Source: Bacillota bacterium (GTDB taxonomy: Bacteria > Bacillota > Clostridia > Peptostreptococcales > Anaerovoracaceae). Taken from it: a stretch of 26,706 nt of DNA. Below are positions 6,541-13,237 of the stretch, piece by piece (the stretch's first letter is position 1; each line of letters begins with the position of its first letter). Under the pieces are notes generated by a model. That model saw only the letters and a list, made by a program, of their open reading frames with translations, did not search any database and had not been told where the DNA came from. The translations under genes were made by a program, and so were the position numbers. Location of the stretch: positions 1-26,706 of the forward strand of contig JAEEVI010000018.1 of assembly GCA_016287035.1 (NCBI GenBank). The letters are read 5' to 3'.

Positions 6541-7869
6541 CTATGCTTTTTCCTTTTTCCTTTCGGGGATCACGAATATGAATACGAGCGAGCTTATGAG
6601 CAGCAGATACGGGTAGAACAGCAGCGGTATGATCCTGAACGCCGAGAGACCGCAGCCGAGCGAGGCCGCCGCCGACAGAGCTACTAGCATCTGCGCGCCG
6701 TAGGGCAGGATGCCCTGCGAGATGCAGGAGAACGTGTCGAGGATCGAAGCCGTCTTCTTCGGCGTTATGCCGTAATTCTTCGCCATGTCGGAGGCGATCG
6801 GGTTAGCCATCACGATCGCTACCGTGTTGTTGGCGGTCGCTATGTCGAGGAGGACGACGAGGATCCCCATTCCGAGGAGCCCGCCCTTTCTGCCCTTGAA
6901 CACGTTGTATATAGCCGCCAGGAGCGCTTCGAAGCCGCCGGCTTCGCGGATCAGAGCGCAGATCGCGGAGACGAGGATCGCGACCATCGCGGTCTCGAAC
7001 ATCCCCGCGGCGCCCGCGCCCATTCCTCCGAGGAGCGCAGTGGCGGTAGCGGCGCCGGTGCAGAGCATGATCAGGAATCCGCTGACTATGCCCAGCAGCA
7101 GCACGACGAACACGTTTATACCGATGATACCGCCCGCGAGGACGATGACGTACGGGATTATCTGGATGAGGTCGTATCCGGGAACATCGAAGCCCTCAGT
7201 GAAGCTGCTCATGGAAACGACCAGGATGACGATCACCGATATTATCGCAGCAGGAAGAGCTATCGCGAAATTTTCGCGGAACTTGTCCCTCATTTCGCAT
7301 CCCTGCCCCTGGCAGGCGGCGATCGTCGTGTCGGAGATGAACGAAAGGTTGTCGCCGAACATCGCGCCGCCTATCACGGACGCGACGCACAGCGCCGGCG
7401 AAAAGCCCGAGGCCATCGACATCTCGACGGCTATCGGCGTTATGAGCGTTATCGTTCCGACGGAAGTGCCCATCGCTACGGATACGAGGCACGCGACTAT
7501 GAAGAGCACCGCGACAGCGTATCTCGCTGGGATCATGGAGAGCATGAAGTAAGCCACGCTCTGCGCGCTGCCCCTTCCTACGATGCCGACGAATATGCCG
7601 GCTTCAAGGAAGATCAGGAGCATTATGAATATGTTCCTGTCGCCCACTCCGCGCGCGGCAACGTCTATCTTCTTATCGAAGGAGAGCTCCCTGTTCTGCA
7701 GGAACGCCACGAGCAGAGCCACGAGGAATACGACGACGATGGGGATATTGTAGAAGCCCATGTCAATCTTCAGAACGTATTCCATGATTATTCCGAGGCC
7801 GAGATACAGTACTACGAATACTGCTATCGGCAGCAGCGCTGCGGCGCTGCCCCTTTTTACCTTTTCCAT
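6541..7869 (-). CDS. NhaC-family Na+/H+ antiporter or amino-acid/organic-acid antiporter
   Basis: A 442-residue membrane protein with about eleven to twelve hydrophobic segments and the NhaC-family hallmark GGAMFGDNLSFISDTTIAAC (about residues 167-186), plus a second half-repeat containing LDIATANNTVAIVMANPIA. NhaC relatives exchange Na+ with H+, or a substrate with Na+ and H+ (as in the malate/lactate antiporter MleN). Sitting directly before a D-amino-acid aminotransferase, it may carry an amino acid or its keto acid; that is inference. GGAGG lies 7 nt before the ATG. It is the middle gene of a three-gene operon led by the flavin reductase-rubredoxin gene, 40 bp downstream of that gene's stop. 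Confidence 0.85.
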   Translation of the reverse strand: MEKVKRGSAAALLPIAVFVVLYLGLGIIMEYVLKIDMGFYNIPIVVVFLVALLVAFLQNRELSFDKKIDVAARGVGDRNIFIMLLIFLEAGIFVGIVGRGSAQSVAYFMLSMIPARYAVAVLFIVACLVSVAMGTSVGTITLITPIAVEMSMASGFSPALCVASVIGGAMFGDNLSFISDTTIAACQGQGCEMRDKFRENFAIALPAAIISVIVILVVSMSSFTEGFDVPGYDLIQIIPYVIVLAGGIIGINVFVVLLLGIVSGFLIMLCTGAATATALLGGMGAGAAGMFETAMVAILVSAICALIREAGGFEALLAAIYNVFKGRKGGLLGMGILVVLLDIATANNTVAIVMANPIASDMAKNYGITPKKTASILDTFSCISQGILPYGAQMLVALSAAASLGCGLSAFRIIPLLFYPYLLLISSLVFIFVIPERKKEKA

Positions 7870-7909
7870 CTTGTTCCTCCTTCACGCGCCGCGGCAGGCG
7901 CGCCGTATC

Positions 7910-8527
7910 TTATTCGTATACAGGTTCGAAATCGCTCGCGTCGTGGCCGCAGATCGGGCACAGAAAATCCGCCGGGAGCTGGCTTCCCTCGTATACGTAA
8001 TTACAGATCCTGCAGCGCCACGCCTTTATGGCGCGGGTCTCCTGCTTCTTCTCCGGCTTCGGCTTTATGTTCGACTGGTAGTAAGCGTACGTGAGAGGCG
8101 CGTCGTCCGAAAGTGACTTCGCGTCGGTGACCTCCGCGACGAACAGCGTATGGCTGCCGAGATCGATGCTCTGCAGCACCTTACAGCTGAGCACCGCGCA
8201 CGCGGACCAGCCCATGTACGGGACTCCCGCCGCGTCCTCGGGCAGGGAGATGTCCGCGAGCTTGTCGACGCTTCTGCCGGACTGCATGCCGAAGTGCTTT
8301 ATCGTCTCGAAGCTGACGTTCTCGCTGAGAACGCTGAGCGTGAACAGCCCGCTCTCCTTTATAAGATCGCAGCTGTAATTCGCGTTTATGACCGACACCG
8401 CGACTCTGACGGGATCGTTCGCCGTCTGAAAGCAGGTGTTAGTTATGCATCCGTTCTTTTTGTCTCCGCTCCTCGTGCCGAGCATGAAAACTCCGTAGCT
8501 GAGCGAATATAAGGCTTTTTTGTCCAT
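7910..8527 (-). CDS. Flavin reductase-like FMN domain fused to rubredoxin (high-molecular-weight rubredoxin type)
   Basis: A 205-residue two-domain redox protein. Residues 1-155 form a flavin-reductase-like split barrel that binds FMN (SYGVFMLGTRSGDKKNGCITNT at the N terminus, then the SVLSENVSFETIKHFG segment). Residues 168-205 form a rubredoxin domain with Cys172, Cys175, Cys190 and Cys193; the short 14-residue gap between the pairs resembles the rubredoxin of rubrerythrin rather than free rubredoxin. A linker rich in Lys, Pro and Glu joins them. Related proteins pass electrons from NAD(P)H to flavodiiron proteins during oxygen or NO removal in anaerobes. A longer in-frame start at 8581 would run through the upstream terminator, and AAGGAGG sits about 9 nt before the ATG at 8527, which fixes the start. 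First gene of an operon with NhaC and the D-amino-acid aminotransferase. Confidence 0.87.
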   Translation of the reverse strand: MDKKALYSLSYGVFMLGTRSGDKKNGCITNTCFQTANDPVRVAVSVINANYSCDLIKESGLFTLSVLSENVSFETIKHFGMQSGRSVDKLADISLPEDAAGVPYMGWSACAVLSCKVLQSIDLGSHTLFVAEVTDAKSLSDDAPLTYAYYQSNIKPKPEKKQETRAIKAWRCRICNYVYEGSQLPADFLCPICGHDASDFEPVYE

Positions 8528-8549
8528 GATCCAAGACCTCCTTCCCGCT

Positions 8550-8578
8550 ATGATAGCATAAAAAAAGAGCCGTGTGAA
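8550..8578 (-). promoter_or_regulatory. Promoter of the flavoprotein-NhaC-D-aminotransferase operon
   Basis: On the minus strand: -35 TTCACA (8573-8578), 17-bp spacer, extended -10 TGCTATCAT with TATCAT at 8550-8555. The -35 box lies in the 3' arm and loop of the tryptophanase terminator and the spacer contains its T run, so terminator and promoter share the same bases. Confidence 0.6.
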
Positions 8579-8592
8579 CACGTCACACGGCT
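8560..8592 (-). terminator. Intrinsic terminator of the tryptophanase operon
   Basis: On the minus strand AGCCGTGTGA (8583-8592) pairs perfectly with TCACACGGCT (8568-8577) around a 5-nt loop, followed by C and seven T (8560-8566). It sits 43 bp past the tryptophanase stop codon. Confidence 0.88.
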
Positions 8593-8635
8593 TTGCGGGA
8601 CCGAACGTCCGAAGGACCGATCCGGATCCGGGAGC

Positions 8636-10270
8636 CTATTCGTTCGGATACGGCTCCAGGAACGCGTGGAAATGGCGCATGGGCAGTTCTCTTCCCATCG
8701 TTATCCTCATGTTCGGGATGCTCTCCCTGTCCTCGTAGAGCGCCTTTACGGCGGCGATCACGTAGTCGAGATGCTCTTTCGTGTACATGGAGCGGTTGAC
8801 CGCGAAGCGCACGACGTTGCAGACCTCGGCCTGCTGCTCGGGGGTCTTGAGATCGTATTCCATGGAATAGTCGCCGAGCTCCGAGACTCTTATGCCGTAG
8901 CGGCGTATCAGCTCGAGCGAGAAACCCTCTCCCGCGAAGCTCTCGTGGGAGCGCTTTCCGTCAAAGAACTCGTCCATGTTTATGTAGACGCCGTGTCCGC
9001 CGGCGGGGAGCACCACGCCCTTTACGCCTGCCTTGTAGAAGCCCTGCGCGAGGTATTCGCACTGCGAGACTCTCGCGTCGAGGTAATCGTAATCGCAGCA
9101 TTCGTAAAGGCCGGCGGCCAGAGCCATGATGTCTCTTCCGGACATGCCGCCGTAGGAGTCGTTCCCGTAGCAGGATATCTGCTTCACCTTCAGCAGTATG
9201 CCAACGTCCGTCTTTACGGAGCCGTCTTCGTTGAAATCCGAGAAGTTCTTCCAGAACCAGCCCCTGTCGCGGAACGCGAGGATGCCGCCCATGTTGGCGT
9301 GGCCGTCCTTCTTGAGAGACGCCGTGAATCCGTCGCAGTAGCTGAAGAGCTCCTTCGCGATGACGGGGATCGACTTGTCCCTGTAGCCTTCCTCGTACGT
9401 CTTGATGAAGTAGCAGTTCTCCGCCCAGCGCGCCGCGTCGAGCATGTACGGGATGCCGTATTTATGCGCTATGCGGCTGCATTCCCTGATGTTCGCCATA
9501 GAGACGGGCTGACCGCAGACAGTGTTGTTCGTTATCGTCGTGTATACGAGGGGGACGTTTTCGGGCCCGAGCGTCTCGATCAGCTGCTCGAGCTTCTTCG
9601 TGTCCATATTGCCCTTGAAGGGGTTCGTCGCGTACTTTCCGCCCTCCGGCACCTCGAAGAGGAGCTCCTTGTTGTAGAGGTTCCTGGGGATCGAGCCCAT
9701 CTGCTTTATGTTGCCCTCGGTCGTGTCGAAATGGCCGTTCGAGGGTATAGTATAAGCCTTGCCGGGCGTCCTTTTCCCGAGTATGTTCCTCACCATCTCG
9801 AAGAGCACGGACTCGGCGGCCCTTCCCTGCTGGATGATGAATGTATTCGGTCTTTCGAGCTGCGCGGCGCCGCCGTTGAACAGCCCTCCCTCGTATTCGC
9901 ACAGGTACACCTCGTCGAGCATCTTGTCGATGTCGGTGCAGTTCGTGCGGACGAGATCTATTATCCTCTTCTGATCGTCGCCTCTTTCGAAGCAGTCCCT
10001 GAGGGCGTCCAAAAGGACGTAATATCCCTTGTTGCGCCCGTACGATTCGTCTCCGAGGAACAACGCGGACCACTGAACGTCCGTCATTGCGGTCGTGCCG
10101 GAATCCGACAGCATATCGACCGTAAGAAGGCCCGCGGGAAATGCGAATTCGTTGTAATGCGTGGCTTTGAGGGCTCTCTCCCTCTGCTCGACCGTTACCT
10201 TGGGGATATTTCTGGTGACATAGGTAAAAGACTGGGGCGTTTTCACGTCCAGTTTATATTCGGTGCTCAT
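8636..10270 (-). CDS. tnaA: Tryptophanase-like beta-eliminating lyase with a ~50-residue insert
   Basis: A 544-residue PLP enzyme of the tryptophanase / tyrosine phenol-lyase (TPL) family, about 75-90 residues longer than E. coli TnaA (471) or Citrobacter TPL (456). Conserved positions include Tyr77 (GDESY), Arg150 in QQGRAAE, Asp278 and Arg281 (DAARWAEN), Schiff-base Lys321 in KKDGHANMGG and Arg488 for the substrate carboxylate. At the two positions that separate the enzymes it has Leu465 (Arg381 in TPL, a hydrophobic residue in TnaA) and His533 (Phe448 in TPL, His463 in TnaA), so tryptophanase is favoured: tryptophan to indole, pyruvate and ammonia. Extra sequence at about residues 95-142 precedes the cofactor-binding loop. 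ATG 10270 follows AAGGAGG; the in-frame ATG at 10306 has no binding site. It lies downstream of a GntR regulator and an NhaC-family transporter. Confidence 0.85.
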   Translation of the reverse strand: MSTEYKLDVKTPQSFTYVTRNIPKVTVEQRERALKATHYNEFAFPAGLLTVDMLSDSGTTAMTDVQWSALFLGDESYGRNKGYYVLLDALRDCFERGDDQKRIIDLVRTNCTDIDKMLDEVYLCEYEGGLFNGGAAQLERPNTFIIQQGRAAESVLFEMVRNILGKRTPGKAYTIPSNGHFDTTEGNIKQMGSIPRNLYNKELLFEVPEGGKYATNPFKGNMDTKKLEQLIETLGPENVPLVYTTITNNTVCGQPVSMANIRECSRIAHKYGIPYMLDAARWAENCYFIKTYEEGYRDKSIPVIAKELFSYCDGFTASLKKDGHANMGGILAFRDRGWFWKNFSDFNEDGSVKTDVGILLKVKQISCYGNDSYGGMSGRDIMALAAGLYECCDYDYLDARVSQCEYLAQGFYKAGVKGVVLPAGGHGVYINMDEFFDGKRSHESFAGEGFSLELIRRYGIRVSELGDYSMEYDLKTPEQQAEVCNVVRFAVNRSMYTKEHLDYVIAAVKALYEDRESIPNMRITMGRELPMRHFHAFLEPYPNE

Positions 10271-10375
10271 AAATACTGACCTCCTTAAATCAGATTTACG
10301 TCTCATTTAAGAAGATACCCCGGTCGTCGATCCCGGGAGCGGGCCCGGGCGTCGCCTGGCGGACAGTATCGTTTC
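10271..10375 (-). other. Leader between the GntR gene and the tryptophanase gene
   Basis: This 105-bp gap holds GC-rich inverted repeats (CCCGGG at 10332-10337 and 10346-10351, and CCGGG near 10318) that could form alternative hairpins before the ribosome binding site. No short upstream reading frame with a tryptophan codon was found, so a TnaC-type leader peptide is not supported. No good promoter was seen, which fits co-transcription with the regulator. Confidence 0.3.
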
Positions 10376-11092
10376 CTAATGTTTGTTGTAAGAATCGAAA
10401 TCGAAAAGCAGCGAGCCTACGTGCTTCTCCGACAGCTCCGCGGCCGTCTTCGTGTCCGAGCGCTTTATGGCGTCGAATATCGCCTTGTGCTCCGCTCTCA
10501 TGCGGTCGCGCTTGTCCTTGCTGAAGTCCCAGAGACCGCTCTCGGAGATGCTCACTACCGAATAATAGTTGATCCTCCTGCGCGAAGGATCGATCTGATC
10601 GTACGCTTTCAAAAGGAACATGTTCCCGGACGCCGCGTAAATGGCGCGGTGGAAGTTGCTGTCTGCCTCCAGGAACGTTTCGGCGTCGTCGGAGGCGCAT
10701 TCCGCTATGAAGCGGCGCATAACGTCCAGGTCTTCCTTGGTATACCTGTCCGCGGCGAGCGACGCGGCTATCGGATCGATCCTGCGCCTGAACTCGTGCA
10801 GCTGGGTATACTGGGCTCTCGTGAGCGGAACGACCCTCATGCTCCTCCCGCTCAGCTCCACGAGCCCGTCGCGGACGAGTATGTCCACGGCGTTCCGTAT
10901 CGTCGTGCGGCTCACGCCGCAGGCCTGTGAGAGCTCGAGCTCCTTGAACCTCTCGCCCGGCACGAGCCGGCATGATATTATCTCGCGCTTCAGGCATTCC
11001 CTTACCACCATGTAAAGCGGCATCATCGGGTTCTTCTTCTGCAGGAGCTCTATCTCTCTGCTCCTGTCGCGGTAAACGTCATGCTGGCTCAT
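10376..11092 (-). CDS. GntR-family transcriptional regulator, FCD (FadR/VanR-like) class
   Basis: A 238-residue regulator. Residues 24-90 form a winged helix-turn-helix (LKREIISCRLVPGERF, then the recognition part GVSRTTIRNAVDILVRDGLVEL). Residues 95-225 form an FCD ligand domain of alpha helices with the metal-site pattern D-x3-H (DSNFHRAI) followed by H in AEHKAIFDAI and H in SEKHVGSL. FCD regulators usually bind a carboxylic acid or amino acid and repress the genes beside them. The ATG at 11092 is preferred to the one at 11098 because the GGAGGG site leaves 6-7 nt to the former and almost none to the latter. It sits between the transporter and the lyase and so probably controls this locus, perhaps through the palindrome at 12704-12719. 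Confidence 0.9.
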   Translation of the reverse strand: MSQHDVYRDRSREIELLQKKNPMMPLYMVVRECLKREIISCRLVPGERFKELELSQACGVSRTTIRNAVDILVRDGLVELSGRSMRVVPLTRAQYTQLHEFRRRIDPIAASLAADRYTKEDLDVMRRFIAECASDDAETFLEADSNFHRAIYAASGNMFLLKAYDQIDPSRRRINYYSVVSISESGLWDFSKDKRDRMRAEHKAIFDAIKRSDTKTAAELSEKHVGSLLFDFDSYNKH

Positions 11093-11125
11093 AACCATCC
11101 CTCCTCTGATAAAACTGTATGACCT

Positions 11126-11154
11126 ATTTTAACAAAGGACAGGGATCCGGGCAA
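11126..11154 (-). promoter_or_regulatory. Possible promoter of the GntR-tryptophanase pair
   Basis: On the minus strand: TTGCCC (11149-11154), 17-bp spacer, TAAAAT (11126-11131), just after the transporter stop codon and 33 bp before the GntR ATG. The -35 matches only four of six consensus bases. No terminator separates the transporter from GntR, so this may be a second, internal promoter. Confidence 0.4.
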
Positions 11155-11163
11155 TTATTCCTT

Positions 11164-12525
11164 TTAGAGTATATAGCCTGCGATCAGGAAGAGCGCGCAG
11201 GTGATCACGAACTGGATCAGCCTGTAGGGGACGAGCGCCTTCGAGGTCTCTACCGGGTCTACGCCCATAGCGGAAGACGGAAGGATAACGCTGTCGGATA
11301 CCGGCGAGAACAGATCTCCGAAGTGGGATCCGCTGATTATCGCGCCTACCGTGAGAGGGATGGAGATCCCGGAGGAGAGCGCGAGAGGAACTGCCAGCGG
11401 GAACACTATGACGGCGGAGGCGCTGAGCGAGCCCGTCGGATAGGAGATGAGGCAGCAGACGATGAAAGCGATCATCGGGATGAGCTTTCCGGAGAAGCTG
11501 TTGCCGAGCAGTCCGATGACATAGGTCGAGAAGCCCAGAGCGCTTACTACCTGGCCGAAAGTGAACGCGAACAGCAGGATGAGGAATACCATCGCTACCT
11601 GGCGGAAGCCGGCCGCGAACGCGCCCATGGACGCTCCGAACTTGACTCTGCCTCTGCAGATGCCGTAGATGACGGATACTACAGTTCCGATGAAGATACC
11701 TACGGTGACTACGAGCTTTCCGGCGAGCAGGGAGAAGAGAGGGATAGCGATGATGAGGCACGCGAACGGAACTACGAGAGCGTAGATGTCGGATACGACT
11801 TCGTCGCCGCCGAGAGTCTCGAGAGCTTCCTTCTGAGCCTGCGCTATCGCCTCGGCGGAGCTTTCATCGCTCGACTTTCTCTTGAGTATGCCCAGATCGG
11901 GGATAAGTCCGTACGCGTAAAGTCCCGCGGTGAGCACGGATACGATCGCGAAGAACTGGAACGGGATCGCCTGGACGAAGATCGTGTAGCCGTCAAAGCC
12001 CTGATCGGGAACGGCGGAAACGATGAGTCCGGAGAAGAAGAGGATGTAGTTGGTGATCGGCAGCATCGAGGACATCGCGTTGATGACGGACGTGCAGATC
12101 ATCGGGACCTTTACCTCGTTCATCTTGTTCTGGATCGTGGGGACCTTCATTACCCTGGGGATGGTGAGGCTTCCAAGGTTGGTCGCGATCGAGAAGAGCA
12201 TCGAGAACCAGAAGGTGTAGATGAGCGTCTGCTTGGGCGTATTCACCTTCTTCTGGCACCATTCCGCGAACGCCTTGAATCCTCCGGAGCGCTTTACGAA
12301 CTCGAGCATTATGCCGATGAGGATCATGCAGATAAGTACGTTCGTGTTGCTCTTGAAGCCGTTCGTCATGTACTCATCGACGATGGGCGGGATGAAGCCC
12401 GCGGGGCCGTTGATTATGAACGAACCGAGGACGATGCCCGCGAACAGCGAGATTATGATGTTCTTGGTCCACAGAGCGAGTACGATAGTTAGGATCGGAG
12501 GGATCACTGATAAAATAGTACCCAT
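11164..12525 (-). CDS. NhaC-family secondary transporter, probably for an amino acid
   Basis: A 453-residue membrane protein with about eleven to twelve hydrophobic segments. The family signature appears as GSHFGDLFSPVSDSVILPSSAMG near residues 400-422, equivalent to the GxxFGDxxSPxSDTT motif of NhaC, and a weaker counterpart lies in the N-terminal half (TNLGSLTIPRVMKVP). A hydrophilic loop at about 217-250, rich in Ser, Glu and Ala, separates the halves. It differs clearly from the NhaC protein at 6541-7869. As first gene of the transporter-GntR-tryptophanase set, its likely cargo is the lyase substrate, such as tryptophan or another aromatic or beta-substituted amino acid; this rests on position only. 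AAAGGAAAG lies close before the ATG at 12525. Confidence 0.8.
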   Translation of the reverse strand: MGTILSVIPPILTIVLALWTKNIIISLFAGIVLGSFIINGPAGFIPPIVDEYMTNGFKSNTNVLICMILIGIMLEFVKRSGGFKAFAEWCQKKVNTPKQTLIYTFWFSMLFSIATNLGSLTIPRVMKVPTIQNKMNEVKVPMICTSVINAMSSMLPITNYILFFSGLIVSAVPDQGFDGYTIFVQAIPFQFFAIVSVLTAGLYAYGLIPDLGILKRKSSDESSAEAIAQAQKEALETLGGDEVVSDIYALVVPFACLIIAIPLFSLLAGKLVVTVGIFIGTVVSVIYGICRGRVKFGASMGAFAAGFRQVAMVFLILLFAFTFGQVVSALGFSTYVIGLLGNSFSGKLIPMIAFIVCCLISYPTGSLSASAVIVFPLAVPLALSSGISIPLTVGAIISGSHFGDLFSPVSDSVILPSSAMGVDPVETSKALVPYRLIQFVITCALFLIAGYIL

Positions 12526-12583
12526 TTTTTCTTTCCTTTCAACCTTTCAACTCTATAAATATGATTGCTGAAGAACGATAAGA

Positions 12584-12596
12584 CCGCGCTGAACGG
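12584..12596. repeat. 13-bp direct repeat, copy 1 (CCGCGCTGAACGG)
   Basis: Identical to 12762-12774, same orientation, 178 bp apart start to start. This copy ends 59 bp before the transporter start codon. Confidence 0.6.
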
Positions 12597-12703
12597 AATC
12601 GCGTTTCTGCAGTTTGAATGATATCACCGCGCCCGTGAATGTCGCTCGGAAAAAACAATAGAAACTTCCAATGTTTCGATTTTAAGACAAAAAAGCGGGC
12701 ATT

Positions 12704-12719
12704 TGTTTTCCGGAAAACA
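12704..12719. promoter_or_regulatory. 16-bp perfect palindrome TGTTTTCCGGAAAACA, candidate operator
   Basis: A perfect dyad centred 125 bp from the cupin ATG and 186 bp from the transporter ATG, shortly upstream of the possible -10 at 12735. Size and symmetry suit a dimeric winged-helix regulator such as the neighbouring GntR protein. Confidence 0.5.
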
Positions 12720-12761
12720 CAGACGCTGTTCATACATAATAATACAGGGCGAAGGACATAT

Positions 12762-12774
12762 CCGCGCTGAACGG
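12762..12774. repeat. 13-bp direct repeat, copy 2 (CCGCGCTGAACGG)
   Basis: Second copy of the 12584-12596 repeat, 66 bp before the cupin ATG and downstream of its possible -10 element. Confidence 0.6.
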
Positions 12775-12839
12775 TACAAGCGCCCCGCGGCATCACTGTC
12801 GGGGGCATTCAAAGCCATTAGTTCTTTAAGGAGGAAAAA

Positions 12840-13220
12840 ATGGTAAAGTATTTAAAGGATATGCCATCAAAGCATTATGAGCACAACTGCGGCGGAGATC
12901 TTTACGTCGACGCGTGCAGGTTCCTCGAAGCCGACGAAGCTCTGCACGCGGGATCCTTCTTCGGAAGGGTCACGATGGTCCCCGGCTCCAGCGTCGGATA
13001 TCACGAGCAGAAGTGCAATCCCGACGGCGACCTCGAGGTGTACTACATCATAGAGGGCACCTATCTCGCGACTCTGAACGGAGAAGAGTCCACTCTCGGC
13101 CCCGGAGACGTTCTCGTATGCTATAATGGAGACTGGAACGGCCTCAAGAACATCGGAGACACGACCGGAACGGTCCTGGCGATGATCTTCTGCAGCCCCG
13201 ACAGAGAAAAAAAGGCATAG
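12840..13220 (+). CDS. Small single-domain cupin protein
   Basis: A 126-residue cupin barrel. The first cupin motif reads GYHEQKCNPDGDLEVYYIIEG (53-73), with His55 and Glu66 present but Gln57 where the second histidine normally stands. The second motif (PGDVLVCYNGDWNGLKN, 88-104) lacks the usual histidine, with Trp or Asn in that area. Two of the four usual metal ligands therefore appear to be missing, which suggests sensing or binding rather than metal-dependent catalysis, or an unusual metal site. AAGGAGG (12828-12834) lies 5 nt before the ATG. It is followed after 17 bp by RidA in a clear two-gene operon, divergent from the transporter-GntR-lyase genes. Fold secure, function unknown. Confidence 0.85.
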   Translation: MVKYLKDMPSKHYEHNCGGDLYVDACRFLEADEALHAGSFFGRVTMVPGSSVGYHEQKCNPDGDLEVYYIIEGTYLATLNGEESTLGPGDVLVCYNGDWNGLKNIGDTTGTVLAMIFCSPDREKKA

Positions 13221-13237
13221 AGAAAAGGAGTAAAGCT

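Larger units (their letters stand above)
12526..12839. promoter_or_regulatory. 314-bp divergent control region between transporter-GntR-lyase and cupin-RidA
   Basis: No gene is visible here. It is markedly richer in A and T than its surroundings. It holds a 16-bp perfect palindrome (12704-12719), two copies of a 13-bp direct repeat (12584-12596, 12762-12774) and a smaller inverted repeat GAAAC/GTTTC (12661-12677). A possible -10 for the cupin side is CATAAT at 12735-12740. For the transporter side TATAGA near 12552, read on the minus strand, is a weak candidate. Neither has a good -35 box. Confidence 0.6.

Noticed and set aside
8636..10270. Tyrosine phenol-lyase identity for the beta-eliminating lyase
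   Set aside because: The Arg381 and Phe448 equivalents typical of TPL are Leu465 and His533, the latter matching His463 of tryptophanase. The call remains family-level until assayed.
8666..10279. 537-codon open frame on the plus strand
   Set aside because: Antisense shadow of the tryptophanase gene, with no recognisable motif or ribosome binding site. GC-rich third positions keep opposite frames open.
10271..10306. Upstream ATG for the tryptophanase gene adding 12 residues
   Set aside because: It has no ribosome binding site and the AAGGAGG of the downstream ATG lies inside the extension, so 10270 is the better start.
10271..10375. TnaC-like leader peptide controlling tryptophanase
   Set aside because: No short reading frame with a tryptophan codon and binding site was found in the gap.
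11119..12492. 457-codon open frame on the plus strand
   Set aside because: It is antisense to the NhaC-family transporter and encodes a very charged, low-complexity product with no membrane or domain pattern. The minus-strand gene has a ribosome binding site and family motif.
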